A stretch of 64,000 nucleotides of DNA from Chalara sp. BL73 (GCA_918026815.1 CAKJVC010000001.1:248001-312000); one strand, 5' to 3'. Positions 35,564-48,000 are shown, counted from the stretch's first letter. Notes: a model not told the origin generated them from the letters alone. Translations and numbers: made by a program.

Positions 35564-36005
35564 GCAGTGGACAAAATAACCGAGACTAAATAGACCAAGT
35601 GTAAGGTGGTAGAGTAGTTTGACACGATTCATACGTCGATCGAACAAAGATTAATCTCTACCCTTTTGCTAAGTCCCCGAGTCCTCTACTTATATCCCGC
35701 CGTACCCCCGGCGACCCTTTTACGAGGCTAAAACCCAGAGCCATTACCGAGCCCCTTATCACAGCTGGCACGTGATACGCCCTCACCTGAAACCAAGGTC
35801 AAGCAACGCCGTTAATAAAATATATTATTTTAAATAACCCCTTTGCAAATGCTTAAATTAAAAGACGAATCAGGATTCGGAAGCTATTTGATGCATCTGA
35901 AGCAAAACAAGAACATTTGCTTCGTTAATTGTTGCATTAATTGTAACCGAAGTCGGCTTTCAATCGAAGACTCGCTTATTTAGTACAGGTTATTTTGTCC
36001 ACCGC
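35564..36005. mobile_element. MITE-like element with inverted ends
   Basis: GTGGACAAAATAACC (35567-35581) is the exact reverse complement of GGTTATTTTGTCCAC (35988-36002). The pairing extends inward, after a 3-base mismatch, through ACTAAATA at the left and TATTTAGT at the right, and outward by CGC. The total is about 440 bases, the interior is AT-rich and contains no gene. Size and ends fit a non-autonomous DNA transposon; the TGGACAAAATA type of end resembles Tc1/mariner-like fungal elements, which is an impression from memory. TCTGTCT occurs just outside both ends and could be coincidence. Confidence 0.65.
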
Positions 36006-36047
36006 GGGTCTGTCTATCTGTAGGCTCTGTGCCTACGCTTAACACTT

Positions 36048-36094
36048 TTAAAATACATTTTTCAGTTTTTTTCAGTTTTTTTCAGTAAGCATAA
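36048..36094 (+). repeat. 10-base tandem repeat (TTCAGTTTTT)
   Basis: TTCAGTTTTT occurs twice in full at 36061-36080, followed by a partial third copy, in an AT-rich setting just outside the MITE-like element. Confidence 0.6.
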
Positions 36095-36191
36095 TTAATA
36101 CGTATTTTTTTTAGCTTGTGACTTTTTAAATTAAAATAAACTGAAATTTTACCCATCCCTGCCGTTTCATTCTTTCTCTGCCCTCCCCTAG

Positions 36192-36665
36192 CCATCTCAA
36201 GAGGCTATCTGCCATGAGACCCTTATTCAGTGGACAGGAGGCGGCCGAACTACCTATCCGCCACTTGAGACGCCACTGGATCGATCAGATGTTGCCTATG
36301 TCCCGCGGCTCTTTAACGAGTTGACTGCCATAGGCGTCGTCATGGGCTTGGAGATGATCCATCTTTTGCCCGGAACGATAGAATAGGACGCCAACCCCAC
36401 TATTTGGGGCAGGATGGCGAACACCACTTGTCCTAGAACAGATATTGATTACGAGGACTTGTGTATTGGGATTGGAAAGACGGTCGTGGCCACGGTTGGT
36501 GCTGGGATTTTCACACGAATTAGCTGGCGGATCAAGGGAGGGTCGGGCATTGGGAACACTTTCCTGCCAGCCAGCCTCGGGCTATATCCCGGATGTGGCT
36601 TCCTGGCGGCAGGGGAAGTTTTCCCGGCCCCGGGCTCGAATTTTTATATCAGGCACTTGTGCTGA
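36192..36665 (+). pseudogene. Unidentified coding relic with in-frame stop
   Basis: One frame reads like protein from about 36192: QEAICHETLIQWTGGGRTTY, then PPLETPLDRSDVAYVPRLF and IGVVMGLEMIHLLPG. It meets a TAG at 36384-36386 and continues in the same frame as DANPTIWGRMANTTCPRTDI, DYEDLCIGIG, then a Gly-rich hydrophobic part to 36665. The TAG could stem from CAG by a C-to-T change, as in repeat-induced point mutation. A CTAG before 36192 could be a former splice acceptor. I do not recognise the family, and no start codon or complete gene structure is visible. Confidence 0.4.
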
Positions 36666-37717
36666 GGACAAAATCACAGGGTTCAGTTAACTTTGATTGC
36701 TAAGTATAAAGCGCTACAAAGACGCCAGATCTAATAGCGTTAAGTTCTGTAGCAGGCCTCTAAAATGTATGCCTCAAGTTATATTATATTAGTTAGCTAG
36801 GAATATACAAAAAAAAAAGCTTTGTCTGGTTCTGCATATAAAATTTTGGAGTCCAAGAGAGCTTGTAATCAGCTCTTTAACCATACAACTAGCGGCTGCT
36901 GCAGCATGTTATTCACGCACTCAAGGCGGTGAGTGACACAGAAAAAGAAAAGGCTTGTGCTTTGTCTATGTGATTAGTAGACCATCAATAACTGTATCAA
37001 TTTCATAAAAAGGGGTGCTAAGTTATCTCAAGTACGCGGAGAGGACAGTAGCCGCAATGTAGAGTTTGTGGTTAAAACTTGTGCCGCTCAAGTTGCCCTT
37101 GTTGGTACAGTAATGGAGGAAACTGGTGGGGGTTGGAGATATCGGACCCCACGGGGAGTCAACGGTTGACCCGTCTTGGTGCCGACTTGGAAGTACGAGG
37201 CTAGCGGGCAATGAGCGGAAGTCTTCTTCCGCCTATGCATAATCGTTTCCATTTCCACTTCCCTGTGGAGGCTGGAGACGCGTACTGGAATAGAATAGCC
37301 ATTCTTAGCCTAACCCCTAGTTCTAGGCTTACTGTAAAAGGTCATGCAGTTAGTCGCCTGAGCACAAAAAAGTCTACCAGCGCCAAGAAAAATGTTCTCT
37401 TGGCATGCTAGCTTAGCCATACAAACCATACAGGAGAAAACCTGACATCATTTGGCCTTTTCACATCGAATCAAAAGTGCTAAAGCGCCGAGAACCTAAT
37501 AGAATATTGGGTACGTACATGTAAGTAATGCACCGAGACACGACCGATGCTGAATATATGCTACCTGTAAAATCATGTCTCTGGTCAAAGCCATCATCTA
37601 TGGGGCCTGGCATGGGAATCACTCATTCCAAGCGTCGATAAAATCACTGGCATGAAGTCTATCTATCTCGGAAGAAAAGGACAAAGCGAAACGCAGCTCC
37701 TCTTCCTTTAATCCATT
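36666..37717. other. Upstream region of the carboxylesterase
   Basis: AT-rich at first (36700-36860), then unremarkable. No gene that I can support. Confidence 0.5.
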
Positions 37718-39295
37718 ATGAAGCTGTTAATGCTCCTCGCCACCACTTCTGTGCTCGCTGTCGATGTCTTGGCAGCGACCTCTTGCAATGCTACATTGCC
37801 TGAGGATCCCCTTACTGTGATCACGAAGACGGGCGTGTTCACTGGGCTCCAGAATCTCAACTATACAGCTGTTCGCGAGTTCCGAAACATCCCCTTCGCC
37901 CAGCCCCCGGTTGGCCCACTGCGATTCTTGTCACCAAAGAAGCTACGACCCTCTACAAAGCATCACTACTCCTACCGCTACCCGCCATCATGCCCTCAGT
38001 ATGTCTCGGGCACTGCAAGCTTTTGGAATCTCTATGTCCCATACCTAATGGTCAACAATGCCCAAATGAACCACTCGAGCGGTCTTCCTCTCCTTACTAG
38101 TGCTGAGGACTGTTTAAGCCTCGCTGTCTGGACACCTTTTGGCGTCTCTGCCGACGCTAAGCTACCCGTGGCTTTCTTCATGACAGGCGGAGGGTTTGCT
38201 ACCGGTGGTATCGATATTCCCGGCCAGCTCCCGCTTTCTTGGGTCAATCGCACCCAGGACCACATTGTTGTGGCCATCAACTACCGCGTTAATATCTTCG
38301 GCTTCCCTAATGCTCGCGGCGGCGACAATGCTAATGTCGCGATCCTTGACCAACGCATGGCCCTAGAGTGGGTGCATGAGAACATCGCGGCCTTTGGTGG
38401 CGACCCAGATTCTATTATGCTCTGGGGCCAGTCCGCTGGATCCCAGAGCGTTGATTACCACAACTACGCTTTCTGGGATAACCCTATCTCAAAGAGCAGC
38501 TTCTCCCAGTCTGGTACGGCCTTGAAGTCCCTACCATCCTCAGATTACAGCCAGTCAAACTTTACCTTTGTCGCCAAGAACCTGGGGTGTGATTTCCCTA
38601 ACGATGCCGCCGCCGAGCTCGAGTGCTTACAACAGGTTCCAATGGCCGAGATCTTGTATTGGCTTAACTCCTACAAGGGCAAGCCTAGTGTTTCATTTGG
38701 TCCTATCGCTGACGAGTTGCTTCTCTTCTCTGACTACGCCGCTCGAGCAGCTGCTGGCAAAATCTCGCCCAACCCAGCGATCTTCTCCGATTGTGCCAAC
38801 AACGACGCTAGTCTGAACGCCTTCCCTGTATCCGACCCCGCCGGCGGCCTCAATCAGACCAAGGTCAATTCTGGCACTTTGTTGGGTTGGGTTTGCCCTA
38901 CGGCTAATACTAGCATCATCCGTGCTAGGGCTAACCTCACTACTTACCGGTACCAGTATGCTGGTAACTGGTCTAATCAGGAGCCCTACCAGTGGCTAGG
39001 CGGCTACCACGCTGCGGACCTGGTTATGAACTTTGGTACTTATTTTTACAGCTGCACCAACTGCACCACGAGTCCTTCTATAGTGGAGAAGGTGACTAGC
39101 GAAACGATGCAGGACTACATTCTGGCCTTCATGAAGGACCCTGCCAATGGGCCTCCGGCCATGGGCTGGTTACCCTATACCTATGGCGGCAACGTCCTCC
39201 GGTTTGGCGGGGATAACATCCCTGTGCAGAATGCCAGCGGCTACGATATTGACGGACCCTGCTATGGAAACGGAAGTTATAACGGATTCCCATAA
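37718..39295 (+). CDS. Secreted type B carboxylesterase / lipase, intronless
   Basis: A 525-residue alpha/beta hydrolase with a signal peptide (MKLLMLLATTSVLAVDVLA). Family marks in order: REFRNIPFAQPPVGPLRF near residue 55; SAEDCLSLAVWTP (signature 2); oxyanion Gly run TGGGFATGG near 157-164; YRVNIFGFPNA; ALEWVHENIAAFGGDPDSI; the nucleophile Ser239 in LWGQSAGSQS; and the His in GGYHAADLVMNFG. The catalytic acid is probably the Asp in CANNDASL, where many relatives have a Glu or Asp in a similar loop; this is the least certain residue. Many N-x-S/T sites fit secretion. The gene has no intron, unlike its neighbours, and its codon use is rich in C/T-ending codons. It stands alone as an intact gene in a gene-poor AT-rich region. 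Substrate unknown. Confidence 0.92.
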   Translation: MKLLMLLATTSVLAVDVLAATSCNATLPEDPLTVITKTGVFTGLQNLNYTAVREFRNIPFAQPPVGPLRFLSPKKLRPSTKHHYSYRYPPSCPQYVSGTASFWNLYVPYLMVNNAQMNHSSGLPLLTSAEDCLSLAVWTPFGVSADAKLPVAFFMTGGGFATGGIDIPGQLPLSWVNRTQDHIVVAINYRVNIFGFPNARGGDNANVAILDQRMALEWVHENIAAFGGDPDSIMLWGQSAGSQSVDYHNYAFWDNPISKSSFSQSGTALKSLPSSDYSQSNFTFVAKNLGCDFPNDAAAELECLQQVPMAEILYWLNSYKGKPSVSFGPIADELLLFSDYAARAAAGKISPNPAIFSDCANNDASLNAFPVSDPAGGLNQTKVNSGTLLGWVCPTANTSIIRARANLTTYRYQYAGNWSNQEPYQWLGGYHAADLVMNFGTYFYSCTNCTTSPSIVEKVTSETMQDYILAFMKDPANGPPAMGWLPYTYGGNVLRFGGDNIPVQNASGYDIDGPCYGNGSYNGFP

Positions 39296-42200
39296 GAAAC
39301 TGGGTCTTCTTAGCATTTCGCCCGGCCACCTAGCAGTAATCTCGGAGCTTGGACGGACCGTGGGTTTTGTGGAGTTCGACAGAACATAGCATATTCAATA
39401 CATCCCGTTGAGACTTGTGGCGGCTCTTAGTTAGAATGTACAAATGCGGGAGACTCAGCGCAATCACAATTAGGTTCTAATGCCTTTGTGGGTAGTATTA
39501 GTTTGGTTGACATAGCACATTATGTAGGGTGAACAGAGTTCTAAAGATCTACGGATCTTACATAACGTAGCTCCCGTTCTTGTGTACGGACGGTTTGAAA
39601 ATGTCGCTACTTGGCCAATGGCAGCCACGTGACGAGCTGGCCATTTGGCAATACGAAGCTCTGTACGAGCTTGCGGAGCATAATTGACAAGTACTATTGG
39701 CGCTAAATCTGTTTTAAGAACCCACTATATACATATTTCTCGCTCTTCTTAAGGCGAAATTATTATTATTATTTTTTGAAAAAGCTACGGCTCGTAAACA
39801 TACGCTCTGCACACTTAGAAAGCTTTCGATTTTATATATATACATATGTATTTCGGTTACTGTACTGGCATAACAATAACAGATTTCTACAGTGTTGCCT
39901 ATTGAGGCACATAGTCACTTAACTACCAGTGAAAAGCTCTTCCAAAACTATGTCCAACTCTTTATCACTGCGGTATCTGATGTTATTTTGGTAGTGTTAA
40001 TATATTTGAGCATCCCTTATAGACGATGACGTTAACAGTTAATAGAAATTGCTAACCTGGTAGGTTCAAACCCACAGATAATATATTAAAGGCTGTTATA
40101 TTAACTACAAAATTTGACCAGCGCATGTTGAGGAACTAGTTTCCTGTCGGTGAGGGAAGACCATCCGTGGTACAATGGGTCACATGACATATTCAACCGC
40201 CGTGTTCTCTATTTGTCGTCTTTTGCAAGTCAACCTACACGCTGGCTATTCTGTTTCAAAGAAGATTATAGAGGTGGACACAGGGAAATTTGCGCTATTT
40301 TTGCTGGATTAACTGGTGTTCTATTGTGAAAAGGGAAAGTAAGGGGAGGGGGACGGCGGGCAAAAGATAGAATAATTTCTAGCATTAGACTTGGGTTTTT
40401 CTTAAAAAGCATTTAAGGTAAGGCAAAGGAAACATCTCGGGGCATATAAGTCAGCCACTTATCCTAGTCACAGTTGTGGTTGATATGTGAGAACTGCTGA
40501 TCGAGATCGTCAAGTCGTTTCAGCACATATGTGTTGCGAGCAATGTCTGGACCGGCTCCAAATCCGAGGCTAAAATATGCCTTATATAATACGAGCTGCT
40601 GGCAACGATCCAGTAAGCTAGTCAATCGCTTTGTCAGCTTAGTGTCTAATATTATCAGCGCATTATCTGTGGAATGCTGTTTATTTACCTTGTTATCATG
40701 ATATATACACACCGTTGCAGGCTCTCGTTTATTGTAATTTTCAATTGAAGAGCCTCCTAAATTGTGTATTCTTGTGATAAGGCTAAAACCACTTCCGCTG
40801 AGACAAATTCTCTCTTTTCGGAAGTGCGAAATGACCCGCAACTACCTAAGGTGGTGTGGAGTTTCTTGCAGGAGGTGAGGGTCGCCCAACCAGTTCAACG
40901 CTGGAATCAATAGCCTCTCCAGCAATTGTAGCCACGCTCAGCTGGCCTTTTCTTCTATAGCAGAGGCGCCTGCAATGTTACCCTGTGTGGGCCCTTCAAG
41001 ATAGGCGCATTTCGTTGATCTCCCACTGGTCCCTCACTTTTTGATAATGGCTTTCATATTCCTACTTTAGTTGTCATCCCCGCATATGCATGTGCACCAT
41101 AATTGTCAGAAAGTCTGCATGATAGTGGTTCGCCGTCGCGTCTTCTTTCTATTACTACCTAGAGTTTAGGATCGTATAGAATAATTTATGTTTGCATCTT
41201 TGTACGGCCGGCCTGGAGATTTCTTTCAATTGATCTACTATTAAATATGTTAGTTTCGTGACTAGGATAGCGAGTGAACATACGATGATCGTCTTTTTTT
41301 TTAATAAAAAAGAGTTATAAATTTATAATAAAAAAAGCAGAAACCCGTCGGCTTTGTGTGCTCGGAGCTGAACACGGCGCGGCCATTACGAGTTCTTGTG
41401 AAACCAAGGCCACGAATCAGCGCCTCAGCTAAAAGTCCCAATGCACCTCTTATAAATCACACCTATTTATCCCTTCATCTGGTGAGATGTTGCTAGGGGT
41501 GGCCAAGGGCAGGCAAGGGTCCCTGTTTCCCCCCCCCCCCCCAAATATGAAAAATTTGTAGGATAGTTTCACAAGCAAAATGGCAATTTATCTTGGCAGT
41601 GTATATGTGTGAAAGTCTCATACGGACAGGTCCTCATACTCACTGTGCCACACGATAATAATAAAGATTGCCTATCCTGTCACTACGCTGTGGCTACTAG
41701 TGGAGCTGGCGAGCTACAGTTCCATCGCTATCAGATTGCTTTGATTAGCTTGTATTGCCATGTGCTTGGTACTAATCAAATATCTCAAGTTGTAGATAGT
41801 TGTCTCTATAGGGTGAAGATTGCTGGAAACACCTGGTTAGTAGATGAGCGGGGCTCCGGGCAGATTCTCGCATTCATAATTTGATTTGCCCCAATAATCG
41901 ATATAGTAGGCTGGCTAGGTAAGTTCGAGTTCACCCTCTCTCTCAATGAATCCCTATCGAAGGAAAGGCTTGGAGAGCCTCGTTAACGTTCTGTAGTATT
42001 GAAGAAAGAATGGTTAGGAGTTGAGGGATTGTATGAGCCCTCCGGAGAAGGTACTGTCTTATGGTGTAGTCGCCTCTCCGTCCTCACTAACAGGCATAGG
42101 GATAGGATACAAACCGAATAAAAAGTCTATGTCATAAATAGCAGTAAATGAAACTGGGATTCCTGAATCAAATGTGCCAGATTGAAATAATCGAACGACT

Positions 42201-42339
42201 CAGAGTTCAAGCTGTACGGACCATAAATAAAGATCGCTGTTGAACCTGGAGCAACTGTAGTAGGAAAAGTCTGATTATCCGGCTCGTAGTTGCTATAGCA
42301 AGATTCTAAATTCTTAAGTAGACCATACGATCGTTAAGC
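39296..42339. other. Gene-free AT-rich stretch, 3 kb
   Basis: AT-rich, especially 39700-39900 and 41280-41340, with a run of 14 C at 41529-41542. An open frame of 125 codons on the minus strand at 40464-40841 has GT..AG boundaries inside it that do not restore a longer frame; I do not call it a gene. Confidence 0.5.
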
Positions 42340-42960
42340 CGTTTTCCCGAGTCGGCTTTATCGACTGCGGTCCAGAATTTCCGCTTCCTGACAAGGTCAG
42401 GACGCAGGAACAATGCTTTGGTATCTGGTATTCCCTGAAAGAGTCTCAAAGTGTTGTTAAGAGTATCGGCAACGGCTTAGCAGCAGGCTGAATGATACTA
42501 GATACATCTAACCGCTAAGTTTACATTTATTGTCTTTTCACAAGTGACCTAATAAGAGAGTGCTGTGCAGGATTGCTGCTCGAAATCATATGGGGTTGTT
42601 GATTGCTGACACCGGGCTACCTGTTGCTGCGCTTCACTATTCTCCCCAGGAGAAATCGCATCCTAAGCTCGCAGTAGACAAATATATTTCCCAAGATCGT
42701 CGATAGAGACCTAATTTGTGCGATCAGTCGCTTTTGATGCCCTATAAATCATCTGTGTATGTGAAAACATTTCCGCTTTTAATCAGCTCCGCGTAGTCCG
42801 AAAAGATCAGAACATCATCAAGGTAAACTACGTAAGTGACATCAACAAGGCCTGCCAGCGCTTGGCTTGAAACGTAGCCGGAGCGTTCGGCAGCCCAAAA
42901 GGCAGGCTGATACTGTCTACGACGAGATTTCTATCCTGCGGTGCCTAACTCCTTTTAAGT
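42340..42960 (-). mobile_element. Ty3/gypsy retrotransposon fragment (reverse transcriptase relic)
   Basis: On the minus strand 42866-42906 reads SLPFGLPNAPATFQAK, the reverse-transcriptase motif of Ty3/gypsy elements (usual form MPFGLTNAPATFQ). After a frame change, 42785-42850 reads VTYVVYLDDVLIFSDYAELI with the catalytic YLDD box. The right order and spacing for one RT domain are kept, but the two motifs lie in different frames and the surroundings are full of stops, so it is inactive. Limits are approximate; the part from 42340 to 42780 is assigned only by position. No long terminal repeats were found. Confidence 0.75.
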
Positions 42961-45088
42961 GATTATTGTCGCATTTTCATTTACAAGTAACATGCCGCGT
43001 TGGGAGATGCTAACAATGTTACAAAGGAAGAAGCGATCAATGGCAAGAAAGCAAATGTAAGTATACTGGTTTCGTGTCATTTTTCACCGGAGAAATTCTA
43101 AAGGCTTGGTATACGAATGCTAGAACGAGGAGTAGTACTGATATGAATTCTTCATAGCCACTAGGCTTGCTACGCTAATAGCTTACCAGTGGGAAGTCGG
43201 CCATGTGGCCATTGAGCCATCATCCTTTAACCGCACTTTACTTCATACATACCCAAATATTCCAGCCTTTTACGTCTGTGTGCACTGTAGAGGGTCCGAT
43301 CTCCACCCATGGACTAGCCAAATGGCTATATAATGCTAAGAACGCTGCTTTTGCACTCTATCTTAAACAGCCACCATAGAATCAAGATACCACGTACCAG
43401 CTCCAAAGACACCCAGCCATTGATTTTGCACCTGTGAACCCGTGATGACCTATTTTGTAATATTTTTATTGCCTGCCCCCGAGTGACATAGAGCGATATA
43501 GCAATGCTCTTCAGTCTCCAAGCTAGCGGCTTTGATCCCTCTTTGTTGGAGCCCCAATGCGTTTGAAGTGGTGCTGTAAAGAGCGTGATCTTTGATCTCT
43601 GCTGGTTTTGGTCCTTTTCGTTCTTGCAAAATTTGTCTCGAAACCCGAATCTGCTGATAATTTGGGAGGAAAATTCTGTCGACATCCACTCCCTAATTTT
43701 GGCAAGGCTGCTGGGTAACGAGGCAGATCTCTTGTAGTTCTTGTTCAGCGCTTGTTGATTACAAACCGTGCCCACTTGTCATGCTTGGAATTCAATACCC
43801 CAGTGCATTTGACCCTCCCCCAAGAACTGAACAACCCACGCAGCTGTTGCAATGGAGAGTGGCGCTACTAGCTGAACCTGTCGTAGCCCAGCAAGTCTCC
43901 AAAAATGTCGAATTGGCGCGAGTGTGCTGCTTTCTCATTTGTCAAGCACTCTTCTCTGGGGCTTGGTCCGCAATTATGCCCACACTGGCTGCTCATTCAC
44001 AGCATCTCAAAATTTTCCGTGCCCTCACATGCTTCAGCTCCGTTATTTTTCATTCTCTGTCGATACATACAAAAGAAATTATAAGGAAGAGGAAAAGGGA
44101 GATGGGAACGGCGACGGAGACGGATTCAAATGATAAAAAGGAAATGATGTACACTCTGACGCCTTGTCGATCTCCTCCCCTAGTCGTTTCAATGCCTTCC
44201 CTCCCCCTAGGCCATGGAAAAGCTGGCATGTAGACATCTAAAATGCTTTGCAGTACGCCTTATCTTCTTCGGGCATGGTCCCACGTTTTCTGCCTGTAAC
44301 GCTCGCCCGGTTACATCAAAATCAGACATGCGGTGTTCGGCTGCATATGCTCAAATTATTATCGGCTTACTGTATGGCAGCAGCTTTTCATTGGAGACCT
44401 TTAAGAAGTGTGTTAGAACACGATAGGGGACGAAGGGGATGGGGATAGTGTGTAATCGGCCATAAACTGTTTTAAATGAGATTACAATAACGGAGAATGA
44501 ACGATGAATGATATTATTTTGAGTAGAAGGATTAGCATAATTGCAAAATTTGGAAAGTTGTTTGTTCTTGACCGCGGAGGTAGCCCTAACGCAAGTGTTC
44601 GACAGGGGCCGCCTCGGTGGGTGGTAAGTCGAAGGTGGTTATAGTAATAACCGCACCTGCCTCAACTATTGGCGCGACGGTGGTCCCATTTTATTCCATT
44701 GTAACCTCAACGGCGGATAAACTAACAGACAGCGAAAAGTATCAATATCCCAAGATCAGCCGCATCAGCCATACACCACACATCACTTCCCCCCGCGACG
44801 CCTCCAGAACAGGATTCAAAGATGTGCGTCGTAAATTACGATGTGAGAGACACTACGACACCCAACCATATCAAAAGGTATGTCCTGCAGCCGGTTTACA
44901 CCCTTCGTTTTCTTGCATGGCCTGCCATTCGCCTCCTCGAAATGAGGCTCCGGTATATAATTCGGGCAGTGAAACGCTCCATATCATGGCATCCCGAAAC
45001 TTGGATACTTCTCTCTCCTCATTTGCAGCGCTTTAAATTGTTCATTCCTTGATTTTCCAGAATCCAATTTCAAAAACCAACAACAAAA
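42961..45088. other. Gene-free stretch
   Basis: Small open frames on both strands (43326-43775, 43781-44233, 44617-45036) show no family resemblance and no supportable splicing. The last part is the upstream region of the CorA-like gene. Confidence 0.5.
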
Positions 45089-48000
45089 ATGGCCAATAGG
45101 GACCAAGCTGCAGCCACTACTCAGCGAAAAGCTAAAGCCTGGCGATCAAACATTGAGTTTTGTTCCACTCCTGTCGAATCAGTGTCAAAATGTGAAAATT
45201 ATTGGACATTTGGCCTCAAGGCGCCAATAATAGACTTCTTCCCGGACGGCTATATCACAGAATTTGCTGATTTAAATGAACTCCTCCAGAAAGGTGTTCA
45301 TGATATGATGGCAAAAGCAAGGGGCGAGGTTTGTAAGGAACGCAAATTCTGCCCTATAGGCGACCACAAGATGCGTTGGATCCACATCCCCACGAATAAT
45401 ATGGAGTGGGTTGAGGTCTGTCGTGCCCGTTCAAAATATTCGAGATACCAATCTTTCATTCTTTTTGCTAACAATTAGAAGTTAATCATAAAAGACGTGT
45501 TCCAACTAAAGACAAAGGATGCTCTCAACGTCTCGAAGAACTCCCAAAGTCACGAAGAGACAGTTGTGTATTTGACACCCGACTACTGGCAAGACCAACA
45601 GCGAGGATGTGTCAAGCATAGTGTCAACAATCCAGTATATGCGCGACATATGGTGCCATTCTTCGCGGAGATCCCAACAGGTATATTGTTCTCATAGTTT
45701 GATCCATCACAAATTTCATGAACTTGCTGAAGCTACAACTTGATACTTACCGTTGCGGAATGATTAAGGAAGGACTGACGTGAGATAGACCCAGAGACAA
45801 CCAGGGTATCCAGAACAAAGCCACCATCCAAAAAGAAAAAAGCAGCTCCCAAGCAAGATACATCTACTGAAGTGTTACAAAAAGGGGATATGGTCATGTT
45901 TGTGAGTTTCAAGGCATTCGGTATAAGCGCACTATGGATTGATTATAGCTTACTCTTTACGGGGTCTAGATGCCGTACCTCCATTGGGCGACTAGTGGCA
46001 AGCTCCTAGAGAGCAGGAATAAGTTGATGGAGGTATTATCGGAGAACATAAAGAACATAAATTATGAACGGCCGTCAGGTAACAAAATAAGCGAATTAGA
46101 TATCCCAGATAAGATGAAACTTATGGCAATGTTCCTCTGCCCCATCGCGGACCGTTGTTTGCACGTTCGAAGGACCTTAGACCAGTTCTACTACAGTACT
46201 TTGCCCGAAGCAGAGAGCAGGACGACTAGTCAAGTCGTATACAAGTTTGCCAAAAAACAGAGCCGCAAGCAAGAAGCAAAAGACCAATTGCGAAAGGAAA
46301 TGGATGAAGAAGCGAGGCAAAGGATGACACTGGATTCAATCCGAAGTTATAAAAGAGAGACACCAGAAACAAATCGGCAGTCTAACAGTTTTGTATCTAA
46401 GGTCGGCGAAAGAACTCAAGGGAACGGTGCCCAGATCGAGAATCTGGAGCCGCCTTGGGATCCTCCGAAAGTACTCATGGTGAATCAGTTATGGCTGTGG
46501 GTCATTGGCAGTGGGTCAAGAATTCGATGGCAGTGGCGGAACGAGCATGCTGATATTGGTAGATACTGTCGTGACAAGTTTCCCCGCAAAGATGAAGTCC
46601 GACCTTGACAGGGCCAAAGAGAATAGTTCTAAGGACAGTAATCGAGCCACGGATAGCTCTAGCATCAATGACTTTATTGATGGAGATGAACTGTATGATT
46701 CGACCGATATATGGAGGTCTGTATTCAGAGAGTTGAGACAAAATACCGACTATGGCAAAAGAAGCCAAACAACACCCTTCGACTTAGCATGGACGATAGC
46801 CGACCAAGCACGATCTGTCTTTCATAAACGCAACCTTGATCCGCATCTACAGTTTATCGACATGTTTGAAATGGAAATCAATGAGATTGTAAGTCTCCAT
46901 TGATTTAGAGGTCCGAGCTCCGGTGCTGATTTTCTTAGACCTTCAAGCAAACGAGAGCATTTGACGCCTTCCATGAAAATGTCCAGATGGCACATAAAGC
47001 AAACAATGTGAATGTTTTGAGTGTGTGTAGCTTGGATTTGTAGACTGACTTCTGGGTCATTGTAGTATGGGAAATGGATTACTGCATTTGAAAATTTCCA
47101 GCACGACAATTTCTCCACTATGCGGGTAAGAAACACTCTTATCCTTAGAAGATGTCCATTAACTGGCAAAACACTTTAGGTGGCAGAATGGAAGGAAAAT
47201 TTTGGACAATTTGCTGATAGTTTCTTGAAAAAACTCAAAGTACGCTCCCTCAGTCTTGTGATGAACTGGCATTCCTATCTTTAGATATTAAATGAGTGTC
47301 AAGGAACCTTCCTGGGATAGTAAACAGAACCCTCAGGCATTGCTTCCCAATGGCTTTTCGTCCGACAATCAAACACATCAAGGAGAAAGTGGGGCTGGCC
47401 TTATTGTCTGCATTAAACAGCTTGGCGAGAAGATTTTCAAGAGGCAGTGTGATGATAACGAAAACTGGGTGAGTAACTATTATCATATACTTTCATAGAA
47501 TTACTTTCATTTGCTTATCCGTGTGTAGTCTAAGGAATTGGATGAAGTGCTAAAGAGGTTTGAAACCTTAGTTGATGGGGAAGATGGAGTGAGTAAAGAG
47601 TAGACGGTATTCTGAGCTACATCTACAGTCTGCTAAGCTATATACAGGCTGAGTCACCAGGAGCCGATATTGATAGTCCGAAGGAGAGTTCTGCCTACGA
47701 AAAGAGAAGTCTAGAGTCCACCAATATCTATGAATTCCTGAGTCACGATTATGGAGAAAGTTCGAATGAACAACCCAATGCTCCAGCAGAAAGACACAAT
47801 TCTACACTAAAAGAATTCAACTCAAAGATTCCTCACTCTAAAATAAATGACTTTCTAAACGAGTTGTTCAAACGTCTCAGGGTTGTAATCAACAAATCTC
47901 ATAATGTAAGTCGAAGAAGCGCTGTCAGTTTTAGGCTCAAATTAACACAACTCGTTCAAAGACCGATTCTGCAAATAAAAAGCTTGACAACTTTCTTCGT

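Noticed and set aside
40050..40080. GGTTCAAACCC, tRNA T-arm-like
   Set aside because: No matching anticodon arm or acceptor stem around it.
40464..40841. 125-codon open frame on the minus strand with internal GT..AG
   Set aside because: Removing the apparent intron does not keep a reading frame, and I see no family resemblance.
43326..44233. Open frames on both strands
   Set aside because: Overlapping, no family resemblance, in repeat-rich surroundings.
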